Source: Triatoma infestans
Taxonomy: Eukaryota; Arthropoda; Insecta; Hemiptera; Reduviidae
Direction of reading: 5' to 3'
Length of the DNA: 64,000 bases
NCBI GenBank assembly: GCA_011037195.1
Contig: JAAEAF010002637.1
Span: forward strand, 1-64,000
Each line of letters opens with the position of its first letter. Within the stretch, counting starts at the first letter, position 1. Below the pieces are notes generated by a model. It did not search any database. It was given only the letters and a program-made list of their open reading frames with translations, and had not been told where the DNA came from. Positions 9,201 through 19,330 of this stretch are shown piece by piece. Position numbers and translations under genes: made by a program.

Positions 9201-10666
9201 CATTCGCGCCACCCCAATCATCAGTGAAAAGTGATGATTGGTTGATGGAGTCTCGTTTATGCCGCACCATTCCGGCCGGGTTTTCCCGCTCTCGCCAAAA
9301 CAGTGTCAAAAATGACAAAATTAAAAATTTAGGTTACAATACTTTAAAGGAATGCTCTACACCCACTGACAATCGATGACATGATTTCTTAAGATTTTAT
9401 GGCCGCAGCTGTTGTGCATTTATTTTTGTTATAAATTAACAAATTTTTAAAGATTTAAGTTGGTTTTTTATTTAATAAAGTTTTCAAAAAAAATGTGGTA
9501 AGAAATTTTCTTTCCTAAATGATATATTTTTGAAATCTTAATCATATATATATTTACATTTTTGGCCTGGCAACCCTACTCACAGAGGCATTCCATTTTG
9601 GGACCCAACAGGAATTTACCATCCAAAAATTCTTCAACCGAAAGTACCACATTACTGATTCGAATTTTCAGTGTTTAGTTTCGAAAACAGCTAGAAAATT
9701 ATCAATTCTAGAAAATGGCTTCAAATGCTTTCCTTTAAACATAGAGGTATAACTTTTATTTGAAATATTTCTCTAGGGAAATTCATTCATTTAAGGAGGC
9801 TGGGGGGGAGCGGAGGTTATGGTTTCCTTAAAGTAAACACTTAAGTACAATGTGTAAAGTTTTAAGATTTATATAATATTTACACACATTAGAAAGCATA
9901 GTTAGAATTCCAAATTCGATGAAAATCGGTTTACATGCAATTCTTACAGAATAGGTTTATTTGGAATTTTCTCCAATATGGCTAAAACTATTGTTTTTTT
10001 GTTTTTTTTAAAAGTATCATTTGTTTTTTAAAATTATTTTAATGGTTTGGAGAATGTCTGTCAGTTAGATTCAAATTTAAATACACATTTTAAAATTATA
10101 ATCCCGTTTTTATGGCCGTCTAACTATTCAGGGTAAACGTAGCGATTTAAAAAAAAAAAAAAATTGTTAATTAAATTGTATTAATTGGAGTAAGATAAAG
10201 TTGTATGAGTGTTTCATACCAGATTTTTTGTTTTTACATAATAATTTAGAATTTTTTAAAATCAAAACTAACCTGGAATATTCCATAATCGTAGCTTCCA
10301 TTTTTATTTGGCCCACCAATAGCTGTTGTATTCAGTGAACTTTCAGCCTTACTTAGACAAACCCCTGAAATATTTGTAAACCTTCAAATAGGATTTTTTT
10401 TTTTTTGTCATTTTTAACATAAGTGAAATATAATTAATTCTACGATCAAACCTTGATCGTAGATAAAAAGTTCATAAAAAAAAAAAAAATCAGCTTGATA
10501 AAGCGTAAGTTAATTATAAAGTAAAATAAATTGTCTTACAATTTGATATCAGATCCTTTGGAAATCCACCTGTTTCCAATGTTTTTGCCAGTTCACAATC
10601 TGTCATCACTTTAGCCGATATAGTTGCAAACAGCAACAGCAATATTGTAATAAAATTAGCAATCAT
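6142..10666 (-). CDS. C-type lysozyme, four exons, complete
   Basis: Joined exons 10666-10540, 10364-10273, 6422-6359 and 6275-6142 give a 138-aa protein with GT/AG borders and matching phases throughout. Residues 1-18 are a hydrophobic signal peptide (MIANFITILLLLFATISA). The mature part starts KVMTDCELAKTLETGGFP, and the catalytic Glu lies in WVCLSKAESS, the catalytic Asp in SYDYGIFQ. All eight disulfide cysteines of the family are present and the C-terminus reads CAKIIYDIQGFNAWFGW then CKG. It should be a secreted muramidase, acting in immunity or gut digestion of bacteria. Length is usual for insect c-type lysozymes. A TATA box and initiator lie just upstream. Intron 2 (3.85 kb) carries SINE, repeat and inverted-repeat insertions. 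Confidence 0.95.
6359..6422 (-). CDS. Lysozyme exon 3
   Basis: 64-nt exon reading INDYIWCDVDKPGKRCNVQC. It joins exon 2 in phase 0 to recreate the conserved FQIN and continues to WC. The donor is CAG/GTATTA. Confidence 0.93.
6741..7122. repeat. Long inverted repeat with hammerhead-like core
   Basis: Left arm 6741-6895 and right arm 6968-7122 are reverse complements at roughly 90 percent, with a ~72-bp spacer. Each arm carries a CTGACGA-type core and GAAACCGGTC. A third, single arm lies at 48408-48560. The structure fits inverted terminal repeats of a Penelope-like retroelement or another short ribozyme-bearing element, placed in lysozyme intron 2. No reverse transcriptase is visible nearby. 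Confidence 0.7.
7045..7086 (+). ncRNA. Hammerhead-like motif in inverted-repeat arm
   Basis: CTGACGA at 7051-7057 and GAAACCGGTC at 7071-7080 with minimal stem III ACC/GGT. Stem I TTTGCT/AGAAAA pairs at five of six positions. Stem II is weakened (GAAT against ATCC has a mismatch), and the opposite arm has a damaged core (CTCACGA). Probably a decayed hammerhead. Confidence 0.4.
7240..8280. other. Lysozyme intron 2, unclassified AT-rich part
   Basis: No coding or structural signal beyond poly-T at 7790-7806. It lies inside the lysozyme gene on the minus strand. Confidence 0.3.
8283..8470 (+). repeat. SINE family 1, diverged copy
   Basis: Shares with the copies at 40584, 49079 and 18286 the order A-box-like 'agctaattggcagcg', 'cccacgcg', 'gctaccct', 'gagcctctacag', 'gacgatagat'-like and 'ccttaaatt' followed by an A-rich tail. 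Sits in intron 2 of the lysozyme gene, antisense to it. Confidence 0.65.
8640..9090 (+). repeat. Possible divergent repeat-family copy with G-rich runs
   Basis: Contains module-like words ('ttcttcaaatttg', 'cgtgacaaattcgatatt', 'ccccggaaatgc') and a run of G tracts at 8664-8692 that could form a G-quadruplex. Ends and hairpins are not clear. Confidence 0.35.
9100..9600. other. Unclassified lysozyme-intron sequence
   Basis: Includes a small locally GC-rich block at 9190-9310 ('gccgcaccattccggccggg') that I do not recognise. Probably part of an insertion. Confidence 0.25.
9600..10226 (+). repeat. Dispersed hairpin-bounded repeat copy
   Basis: Begins within the 5' module ('attcttcaaccgaaagtacc'), carries two modules and ends with GGAGTAAGATAAAGTT, hairpin GTATGAGTGTTTCATAC and CAGATTTTTT. 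Against the usual GTGTGA/TCACAC stem both sides have changed (G to A, C to T), so the hairpin is preserved. Lies in lysozyme intron 2. Confidence 0.75.
10273..10364 (-). CDS. Lysozyme exon 2 with both catalytic acids
   Basis: 92-nt exon: acceptor TTTCAG, donor CAG/GTTAGT. With one base from exon 1 it encodes WVCLSKAESSLNT, then GSYDYGIFQ, holding the catalytic Glu and Asp of family GH22. Confidence 0.95.
10540..10666 (-). CDS. Lysozyme exon 1 with signal peptide
   Basis: Start ATG at 10664-10666, about 38 nt downstream of the predicted initiator; no other Met fits a signal peptide. The exon encodes the signal peptide and the first helix up to PKDLISN, ending in phase 1 at donor T/GTAAG. Confidence 0.94.
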
Positions 10667-10702
10667 TTCGATATGTGCGTGTAAGATCAGTGTAAAAACT
10701 AT

Positions 10703-10739
10703 ACTGAAAATCAGTATTCTAATTTAAACTATTTATATA
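10703..10739 (-). promoter_or_regulatory. Lysozyme core promoter (TATA box and initiator)
   Basis: Minus-strand TATATAAA at 10739-10732 lies about 34 nt before TCAGT at 10707-10703, the arthropod initiator consensus. Transcription would start near 10705, giving a 5' UTR of about 38 nt. No clear NF-kB or GATA site was found in the next 150 nt, but the search was by eye. Confidence 0.7.
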
Positions 10740-10759
10740 CGTATTTCAATATTTGTTGA

Positions 10760-12130
10760 TTGAAATTATTCGTGAATTGTTATTAACAGTTTCCTTTTAT
10801 ATGTAAAACAACCTGTAAATCACAGTTTAAGACGAAATTTCTTGTTAAACGAAAAAAAATATATCTTAAAGTGAATTACTTGTGAGATTTCTTATGACCC
10901 TTGCAATAATCTAATAATAGTACCCTTAAAATGAAAGAAAAAAATTTATTCTATTCCTTAATTTAAAATATTTTCAGTTTTCTTAAATATGTTTAATGGA
11001 AATTGTTTCGTTTACAAAGAAAAATCATGAAAAAATTTAATAATTAATCTAGTATAATCGTATTATTTCCTTGATTGCTCAGTTTTTTTAACTGAGCGAA
11101 TCTGACTATCTCTTAAATAATGCTTAGTTAAAATGTAAATCTCTACGTCCTACGATTTTTTCTGAACTTAAATTTATGCGGTATAATATTTAAATAATAT
11201 TGACCTTACACCAGAAATACAAGTTTTAAGATACACTATGTACGGGGCAAAAAAAAATTAGTGAATAGTCTTTGTGCACGTTTGCGAGTTATGCGCGTTT
11301 AATTATCTACTATAAAAATTAAATTAGAAATAAACCAATCATTTACCACCTTATAAGCAAAAAAACATAATAATGAAGAGGCTGTTATTGCTATCACAAC
11401 AAACAACTAACTACGAATTTATTAACACATTCAAAAACATCCGGTATCAAAAAAAAAAAATAATAATACTCTATTAAACGGAAACGCAATGGCAACAACA
11501 TCCGCATTTCAGTATCACTTGAGGAAAAAAATAATAATAATATTTCTTCACAGACCCTACTTTAATTTTCACCATTAATGGTTAAATTTAGATATTTTTA
11601 AAAACTGTTCATAAAAAAAGAAGAAGATAAGTTTGACACTTACTAGAAATAGAAACGTTTAAAAGTTATTTAAGTTTCCACTAAAAGACTATTGATAACA
11701 AAAGTTTAAAATTATGGTTCCATTAATAATATTATTTACTCTTACGTAAATTGCCATTTCTATATTAGTCTTTAATAGTTATTATTTCGGTTAGCAGTTT
11801 AAACTATATTGAATAATGTAAAGTGTTTTATATGTTTACTTTGAATAGATTTAAATTATTGCGTAATAAAGAAGTTAACGTTTTATTTGTCATGGCTTTA
11901 ATTTGTCTGCAAGATAAAGCTTTGTATCCGCTCTTAAATGTTTGTAAGGTACTGTATTATTTCTTTCATTAATTAAAAAAACCAAAATGGGTAAAAAGAG
12001 GACATGCAGAGTTTTTTTATACTCTTGACCTTTTCTGTTGAAGAAAATATCTCAATGTTTTATCGCAGTTGATTAAGAACAATTTTAAGAATCCATATGA
12101 TTAATTTTCCAATAGATAAAAGATGTTTTC
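10760..12130. other. AT-rich intergenic region upstream of lysozyme
   Basis: No open frame with family similarity, no tRNA-like boxes and no clear repeats. Distal lysozyme enhancers would lie here but none can be named. Confidence 0.3.
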
Positions 12131-12141
12131 AATTTATATTA

Positions 12142-13396
12142 CGAGGTGTGTAAATTAAGTAATGAGACTGATGTTTTATCTTTTTTTTATTCAAATAAAA
12201 TTACAATTCAACATTGTCCCCTTCAAAGTAACTACCTTGGGAAGCCACACAACGCTGAAGACGATTCTTCCATTCGTCACACCAGTGCTGGAACTCGGAT
12301 ACTGGAATAGACTTCAGTTGGTCGGTTACGGCTGTTTGAATATTCTCCAATGTTCCAAAATTACGTCCCTTGAGTGATTTTTCAATTTGGGGAACAAAAA
12401 AAAGTCACATGGACTCAAGTCGGGTGAATAAGGAGGCTAAGGAGCCACAGGAATGTTATTACTGGCCAAATACTCATTAATAGAAATCGCGGTGTGACAC
12501 GGAGCATTGTCGTGATGCAACACCCACTTGTTTTTGATGTTTGGTCTCACACGCATGACTCTTTTTCGAAGTCTCTCAAGAACTTCTCGGTAAAAATGTT
12601 GGTTTACCATTTTGCATTGAGGCACAAATTCTTTGTGAACGATTCCTTTTTTTGGCCTTGGAGAGGTTGAAGTGTGCCACTGCATGCTCTGACGCTTAGT
12701 TTCTGGGTCATACTCAAACACCCAAGACTCGTCTCCTGTAATAACACGTTCCAAAAAATGGGATCGTTTTCAATTGCTCCCAAAAGTCAAGGCTCCTTTT
12801 CTTTCTGATGTCTTTTTGCTCTTGTGAAAGATTTTTCGGAACCATTTTTGCACAAATTTTTCTCATCCCCAATTCATTAGCCAAAATTTGATGAACGGTT
12901 GTGTGAGTCAAATTCAACTTTTTGCCGATCATTCGGACTGTCAAACGACGATCTGAACGCACGAAATCGCGGATTCTGCCAACATTTTCGTCGGTTCTTG
13001 AAGATGAAGGCCTTCCGCTGCGAGGCTCGTCTTCAATTGATTCCCTTCCGTCTGCAAACGACTTAAACCACCTAAAAACCTGTGCTCTCGACAAAACATT
13101 GTCTCCATAGGCCTGGCACAGTTTTTCAAACGTTTCCGTTGCACTGTGCCCAAGTCTGATCAAAACCTGATAGCACAACGTTGCTCGTAATTGATGTCAC
13201 TCATTTTTAAAACGCACTGAAAAAACCTTGCTCACAAAAAAAGTCACTACGGACAGTGCAACAACTCTAGCATTATCAAATTTGCACTGGGCGTGTATCA
13301 GATGTTTACTTGCCCTACCATGCATGCGCCGCGTCTCCAGTGTTGCCAGATCGAACACTAGAAAATCAGTCTCATTACTTAATTTACACACCTCAA
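12142..13396 (-). mobile_element. Mariner-type DNA transposon, decayed
   Basis: Ends match as inverted repeats of about 30 bp (left GAGGTGTGTAAATTAAGTAA from 12143, right the same reversed up to 13394) beside TA dinucleotides at 12140-12141 and 13397-13398. The minus strand encodes a D,D34D transposase in pieces: 12714-13178 (helix-turn-helix domain, [27 protein letters not shown]), then after a frameshift 12437-12754 ([26 protein letters not shown]), then YSPDLSPCDFF in another frame. About 20 residues are missing between RPKK and GIVHKEF, and there are stops after the start, so no active enzyme is made. Confidence 0.9.
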
Positions 13397-13599
13397 TAGA
13401 TAAACTGCAATGTATAATATATGTTGTTTATATGTCACAACATCCGATGTGATGTACTTAAACGACTTTCTTTAACAATGGAAACTATAATAAAGTGGCA
13501 CTTAAGATCGAATTTTGACATAACAATACGTATATATATATATATAAAATCGAATTATCCATATAATATAATCGAATTATATATATATAATATATTCCC

Positions 13600-13709
13600 A
13601 GTAGTAGAGGAAGTATGTGCGATGTTGCCAGATCTTCGAAATTGAGTTTTCACCGGAAACACGTGTTTTGAGGACCCCTAATTAAAAAAAAAAATGTTTT
13701 TAGCAAATG

Positions 13710-13740
<31 letters not shown>

Positions 13741-13870
13741 GTGTGTATAAACAGAATATCTCAAAAACAAAAAATACGCAGTAAGCTCAAATATTGGTAT
13801 TCCGTTTAGGTAAAATCACCAGCATTAGACACGAAAATTTCGGGTGAAACTGGAAGTGCGACTTTAATGA
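13600..13870 (+). repeat. 5' part of a dispersed repeat, subfamily variant
   Basis: Starts 'gaggaagtatgtgcgatg', then 'attgagttttcaccggaaac' and a (GT)n run at 13708-13742, and stops at 'ggaagtgcgactttaatgaa' directly before the next full copy. It differs from the neighbouring copy throughout, so it represents another subfamily. Confidence 0.65.
13706..13742. repeat. (GT)n microsatellite within dispersed repeat
   Basis: The same position in other copies (1-24; 29517-29536) also carries a GT run, so the microsatellite is part of the element. Confidence 0.8.
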
Positions 13871-13877
13871 AGATTTT

Positions 13878-15433
13878 ACTTCCTCTTAATGCTAGTGAGA
13901 GGAAGTATTGTAATCGCGTCACAAATTTGCGATATCTAGTTTTCACCGGAAATATCCGTTTTGAGGTTCCCCTGAATCCAGAAAAAGTGGTTTTTAGAAA
14001 ATGGTCTCTATGTGTATGTTTGTGACCAGCTCAAAAACGAAAAACCGTAGAAAGTGGAAACTTGATATTCCATTTAAGTATCACCATGGGATTTGACAGT
14101 ACGTAATTTGTCAAAATTTCACAATCGGAAGTACCACTTTACTAGTTACATTTTTTACTTTTTTGCGATTTTCTCAAAAATGGCTCCGACGGTTTTCTTT
14201 AAACTTCAAACTTCAACCACACATACAAAGAGCTACAACTTTTATTTGAAACCACTCTCACGGAAAATTTATTTAACCCACTCCTCAGCTATGGGGAGGG
14301 GTGGAATTTAATTTTCATCTAAAGTGCTATTTCAGTTTATTAGACAATTCTATCATCTAAATAATGTTAATTAAAATTGAATATGTTATTGAAATTCCGA
14401 GTTTGAAAAAAATCGGATAACCGGAAGTGCGTTTACTTTACCACTTTACTAAATGTTTTTTTTTTTTCACTTTTTCGCGATTTTCTCAAAAATGGCTCCG
14501 CCGATTTTCTTGAAACTTCATATATAAACTAAACATACAAAGATTTACAACTATTATTTGAAACATTTCTCTGGAAAAATTCATTTAAGGATAACTTTTA
14601 GGTGGTGGTTATGTTTTTCTAGTAGATAAGTGCTATAATAGTTGATTATACAATTCTATCATCCAAACAAAATTAATTATAAACAAATAGATGGCCAAAA
14701 TTGCGGAGTTTCAAGAAAATTAATAAACCGGAAGTGCGCTTTTACTGAACAATTTTTTTTTTTTTCTTCAGTTTTCGACGATTTTCATTAAACTTCATAT
14801 ACTATCTACATACAATAAATTACCTATCACTTTTATTTGAAACATTTTCCTAGCTAAATTGATTTTTTTAGGGAGTTCTATTGCAGCAGTGGCTTTCCTC
14901 TAAACTCTTCCACTTCAATATAATATATGGTTTTTACGAACTACATAATATTAATACACCATTGGTAAGCATTGATTGAATTCTAAATTTCCCGGAAAAC
15001 TATTGACCGGAAATGGAATTTTACAGAATAGATTTTGGAGTTTTTTTTTTTATAATTTTCTTGAAAACGACTATAACGATTCCTTTAAAGTTGCTAAATT
15101 CATAGATAAAAACGTATTATTATTATTTGTAAAACATTTTTCAAAAAAGAAAAAAAATTATTTTGACTAATTGTGCGGAATTTGTGGCATTAATTTCAAA
15201 TGTCATATTATGTAGTTGATTCAGCGTTTTTAGAGCGCTCTGTTGGGCCATAATATAACCATCACTGCTCTATCTGCCAAGATTTAGAAGGTAGGAACTT
15301 ATCCCCCTACTACCCCCTATATTTATGTTAGGTATAAATATTAAAATTTCAGTATAAAAAAATGTACAATTTTATATATAATTGTATAAAAAGGAGTAAG
15401 AGAAAGTTGTGTGAGTGTTTCACACCAGACGAT
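13878..15433 (+). repeat. Dispersed hairpin-bounded repeat, full-length copy
   Basis: Best plus-strand copy. The left end is a hairpin, ACTTCCTCT (13878-13886) with AGAGGAAGT (13898-13906). A unique 5' module follows, then four modules whose CGGAAGT-like starts lie near 14122, 14419, 14726 and 14985 (periods about 260-310 bp), then AGTAAGAGAAAGTT, hairpin GTGTGAGTGTTTCACAC (15409-15425) and CAGA. AGTAAGAGAAAGT-type words occur at both ends of the family in direct orientation. No open frame is conserved between copies. Confidence 0.8.
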
Positions 15434-15439
15434 TTTACT

Positions 15440-16280
15440 GTAAAAATTGACAATAAACTGATCTATTATTCTGGTGAGCTGTATGGATTATAGTGGTTGG
15501 TCTAAAGCCAATCCATATAAGAATAACTCTGATAAGAATAATCTTTTTCAAAACTTTTACTAAGAGCACTGAGAAGACTGATTGGTCGTGTGATGGATGC
15601 AAGAAACTTGAAATAATATTAATTTTTAAATAAATCTAAATTATCAAAATATGTGACATACTCTTGCAAAAGGACAAGCCCAGGTATACAAGTCCAGTTA
15701 CCCGTACGGTAACGGACAAGAACAATTATGGCATTGTATTACCCCCTTCTCCTAACAGGGGAGGCACTAAACGGAGAAAGAGAAGAGATTGTTTTAAGAC
15801 AGACTCGTTCTAGCTACCAAGTTGAAAGCATCAGACCAGTATCCTATACCACTATCAAGTTATAAGTTAAAACATAAGAGTTTGGCATTTAGTCTAATTA
15901 ATTGATTTATACTTACTCGCTGTGATATTATAAAGCTATTTAAATTCAGTTAGAAAATATATTTATTTTATAATCAGTGGTGCTTTCTTGATTATATTCT
16001 TATATTCTATCTCAAACAAACACAAGCCCTTTTTGCTAAAACGCTCACGCCACAAGCTACCTACACACATCCACACCATAGCATTACAGTCGTCAGCTAT
16101 GTGGATAGGATTTTTTAAATTTGGAATTCTAATTATATATTTAATGATGCTTAGAGCAAAGATTAATTTTGCAATTCCCATAGATTGATACGGTTTACTT
16201 GTTTATAATCGTAGTTGGGAGGCGAACAAAAAAAAAACTAAGCGAACAAAATCTTGTAAAATAGAATAGAACAGAAAAAA
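15440..16280. other. Unclassified sequence between two repeat copies
   Basis: No coding similarity seen. Includes an unrecognised GC-richer stretch at 15660-15850. Confidence 0.3.
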
Positions 16281-16284
16281 AAAA

Positions 16285-17263
16285 TCGGGTGTGAAACACT
16301 CACACAACTTTCTCTTACTCCAGTTTTTTTTTTTTTTTAATTAAAATGGACAAATTTTAAAGTTAGTGTACCAAATTTAATGAAATTAGTCGAAAATTGA
16401 AAAAAAAAAACTTCAGTTAAAACGCACTTCCGGTTTATTAATTTTCTTGAAACTTGGAATTTTGGCCATCTATTTATTTCTAATTAATTTTGTTTGGATG
16501 GTAGAATTGTATAATCAACTATGATAGCACTTTAAAGAAAAACATCCCCGCCCCTAAAAGTGCCCTTAAATGAATTTTCCCAGAGAAATGTTTTAAATAA
16601 AAGTTGTAGATCATTGTATGTTTAGTTTATATAAGCTGTTTCAAGAAAATCGTCGGAGCCATTTTTGAGAAAATCGCGAAAATGTGAAAAAAAAATCATT
16701 TAGTAAAGTGGTAAAGTAAACGCACTTCCGGTTATCCGATTTTTTCAAACGCGGAATTTCAACAACATATTCAATTCTACTTAACATTATTTAGATGACA
16801 GAATTGTATAGTAAACTGAACTAGCACTTTACGGGAAAAATCTAACCCCACTCCTCCCCCAAAACTGCCCTTAAATGTATTTTCCTGGGGAAATGTTTCA
16901 AATAAAAAATGTAGCTCTTTGTATGTGTAGTTGATATACCAATTTTGAAGATAATCGTCGGGGCCATTGTTGGAAAAACTGCAAAAAAGTTTAAAAAAAC
17001 TAGTTAAGTGGTACTTCTGGTTGAGGAATTTTGACAGCTGACCCACTGTCGGATCCCATGGTGATATCTAAACAGAATATCAAATTTGAACTTTCTATTA
17101 TTTTTCGTTTTTGAGCTATGCTATTCACACACATACAGACCATTTGCTAAAAACCACTTTTTTGAACTCATGGGACCTCTCAAAACTGATATTTCCGGTG
17201 AAAACTCGATATTAAAAATCTGCCACGATTACAATACTTTCTCTTATAGGAGTAAGAGAAAGT
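16285..17263 (-). repeat. Dispersed hairpin-bounded repeat, full-length minus copy
   Basis: Starts (its 3' end) with TCGGGTGTGAAACACTCACAC, contains three modules in reverse and ends with a perfect hairpin ACTTTCTCTTA (17236-17246) / TAAGAGAAAGT (17253-17263). Compared with 13878-13906, both sides of the stem differ in a matched way (C-G to T-A). Confidence 0.8.
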
Positions 17264-17269
17264 AAGAAA

Positions 17270-17925
17270 TCAATTAATTTTCACTCCTTGATGACGAATT
17301 TTGATCGCAATCTTCTAACGTATCGACGTTGTCTATGGTTTACATATGTTATATAATTAATTAAATAAATTAATAAAAAATTATATGTTTAAATAATAAT
17401 AATAAATAAAATACAAAAATTAATAAACCAAGAACATGTGACCGAAGTTCTACAAGTGTTTAAATGACCACGTGATTTACTAATGTGACTTTCAATGAGA
17501 TAGTGGTTGAAGCCACATTATGGCGAGGTTCGCAGGTCGTTTGTGCGTTGTAGGACATCGCTCCTGTACAAACCAACAACAAACACACCCTAACAAGGTA
17601 CTTTTTTTGTTTGTTTTATAATTTTGTCTTATTTTATTATCACTATAAATAAATCAATTTATATATTATCATCAAAAATATTTTTTTATTGATAGTTTAA
17701 AATTTCTAGCTAATTATGTGTTCTGATCTATTATACCAACGTTATTTCATAAAAATAGAACTCAGATAGAAGACTCCCCCTCCCCAAATGCTCAGTAATG
17801 AAAGTGTAAGTTGGAAAACTTCACAATGACAAGGAAAATTGATAATATTTTTTCTATTTTCACTATATTTATTTTATACGCTCCAATAAGTTCGCACGCC
17901 GTGATGAAGTCTGTAAAAAAACCCT
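17270..17925. other. Unclassified AT-rich sequence
   Basis: A slightly GC-richer block at 17430-17600 is not recognisable. No reading frame of note. Confidence 0.3.
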
Positions 17926-18128
17926 TCTTCAAGTCCCTAGTGATTTTTCATTTCATCAAACGAACTATTTTCCATTTTTGAGTTACGCTGATCACACATA
18001 CACACACCACTAATTTCTAAAAACCACTTTTTCGGACTCTGGGAACATCAAAACGGATATTTCCGGTGAAAACTCGACATCGAAAATTTTGACACGATTA
18101 CAATACTTCCTCTTACTAGGAGTAACAT
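17925..18128 (-). repeat. 5' module of dispersed repeat, truncated
   Basis: Carries 'ttccggtgaaaactcgacat', 'gacacgattacaatacttcc' and the hairpin-forming CTCTTACTAGGAGTAA. The tandem modules are absent. Confidence 0.7.
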
Positions 18129-18285
18129 AACGTAAAAATGACAGTGTTGCCAAAGTTTCAGTTAAACAAATTTTAAAGTTTTATATGAAATTCCTAAAAT
18201 ATATTAATAATATGTTCTTTAATTAAAACAGTACTTTTAGGATTTTAAAATCAAATTAACAATAAATTAAATTAGGTTTTTTTCT

Positions 18286-18432
18286 TCCTAGGAGCCTCTA
18301 CAGCTCACTGTTCGGTGATGGACAGTGTTGTCTGTAGTGAGATAACATAGTCCGGAGGCCGGCAGTGCACTGAGAAAGCTCTGGGCACCAATGACGATAG
18401 ATGTTAAAGCGCCTTAAACTAAAAAAAAAAAA
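18286..18432 (+). repeat. SINE family 1, head-truncated copy
   Basis: Shares 'cttcctaggagcctctacag', 'gtccggaggccggcag', 'actgagaaagctctgggc' and 'gcgccttaaact' plus A tail with the copies at 40584 and 49079. The tRNA-like head is missing, as expected for 5'-truncated retroposition. Confidence 0.75.
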
Positions 18433-18449
18433 TTATTACTATTTTTACT

Positions 18450-19330
18450 ACTTTTAAGTGGAAGTACGGCAATCGTATCGAATTTTCTATACCGAGTTTT
18501 CACCGGATATACACGTTTTGAGGTCCCCAGAATCAGAAAAAGTGATATTTAGAAATTTGTCTGGGAAACGGACAGCATAACTCAAAACGCGTTTAAATCG
18601 CAGAAAATTAATACTAAATATTTAGTTTAAGTTTTCACAAGAGGATCTGACAAGATAAGGTTTTGATCAAAATCTGGTCAAACGGAAGTATCAATTTACT
18701 GAATGTTTTTTTTTTTTCATTTTTTTTTTCCGATTTTTTTTTAATAAACTTGGAATATTAATTACACAATATAAAGAGCTACAATTTTTATTTGGAACAT
18801 TTCTCCGGGAAAATTCATCTAAGAAGGGTTCTCTGGGGGAGTGGTGGGGGTTAAGTTATTCTTTTAAAGTGTTATTTCTGTTTATTATACGATTCTATCA
18901 TTCATATATAATATTAATCAGAATTAAATATGGTGGCGAAATTCTGAGTTTGAAGAAAATCGGTTGACCGGAAGTGCGACTTTACTGTAGTTTTTTTTTT
19001 TTTTTTTTAGTTTTTTGTTTGTTTTGTTTGTTGTTTTTTTTTGTTGGTTTTTTTTTTGTTTTTTTTTGTTTTTTTTTTGTTTGTTTTTTTTGTTTTTTTT
19101 GTTTTTTTGTTTTTGTTTGTTTGTTTTTTGTTTTTTTGTTTGTTTTTTTTGCTATTTTTTTTGTTTTTGGTTTGTTTGTTGTTTTTTTGTTTTTTTTTAG
19201 TTTTCTGTGATTTGTTCCCATAAAAACACGTAAGGGCTTCATTAAACTAAACATCTAATAAGAATTATAAATGTGAAGAAAATTTGCTAATTTATTTGCA
19301 CTAAGAGAAAGTATTTAACACCAGATTTTG
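18450..19330 (+). repeat. Dispersed repeat copy with expanded T/G tract
   Basis: 5' module from about 18450 ('gttttcaccggatataca'), one or two modules, then at the point where other copies have a short T run, a ~215-bp tract of T runs broken by G (18988-19200). Ends 'aagagaaagtatttaacacc' with a decayed hairpin. Confidence 0.65.
18988..19200. repeat. T-rich low-complexity tract (T runs with single G)
   Basis: About 215 bp almost wholly of T runs separated by G. Apparent frames rich in Phe or Lys are not genes. It sits at the place of a short T run in related repeat copies, so it is a local expansion. Confidence 0.8.

Noticed and set aside
18974..19254. Open frames rich in Phe (plus) and Lys (minus)
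   Set aside because: They are translations of the T/G low-complexity tract.
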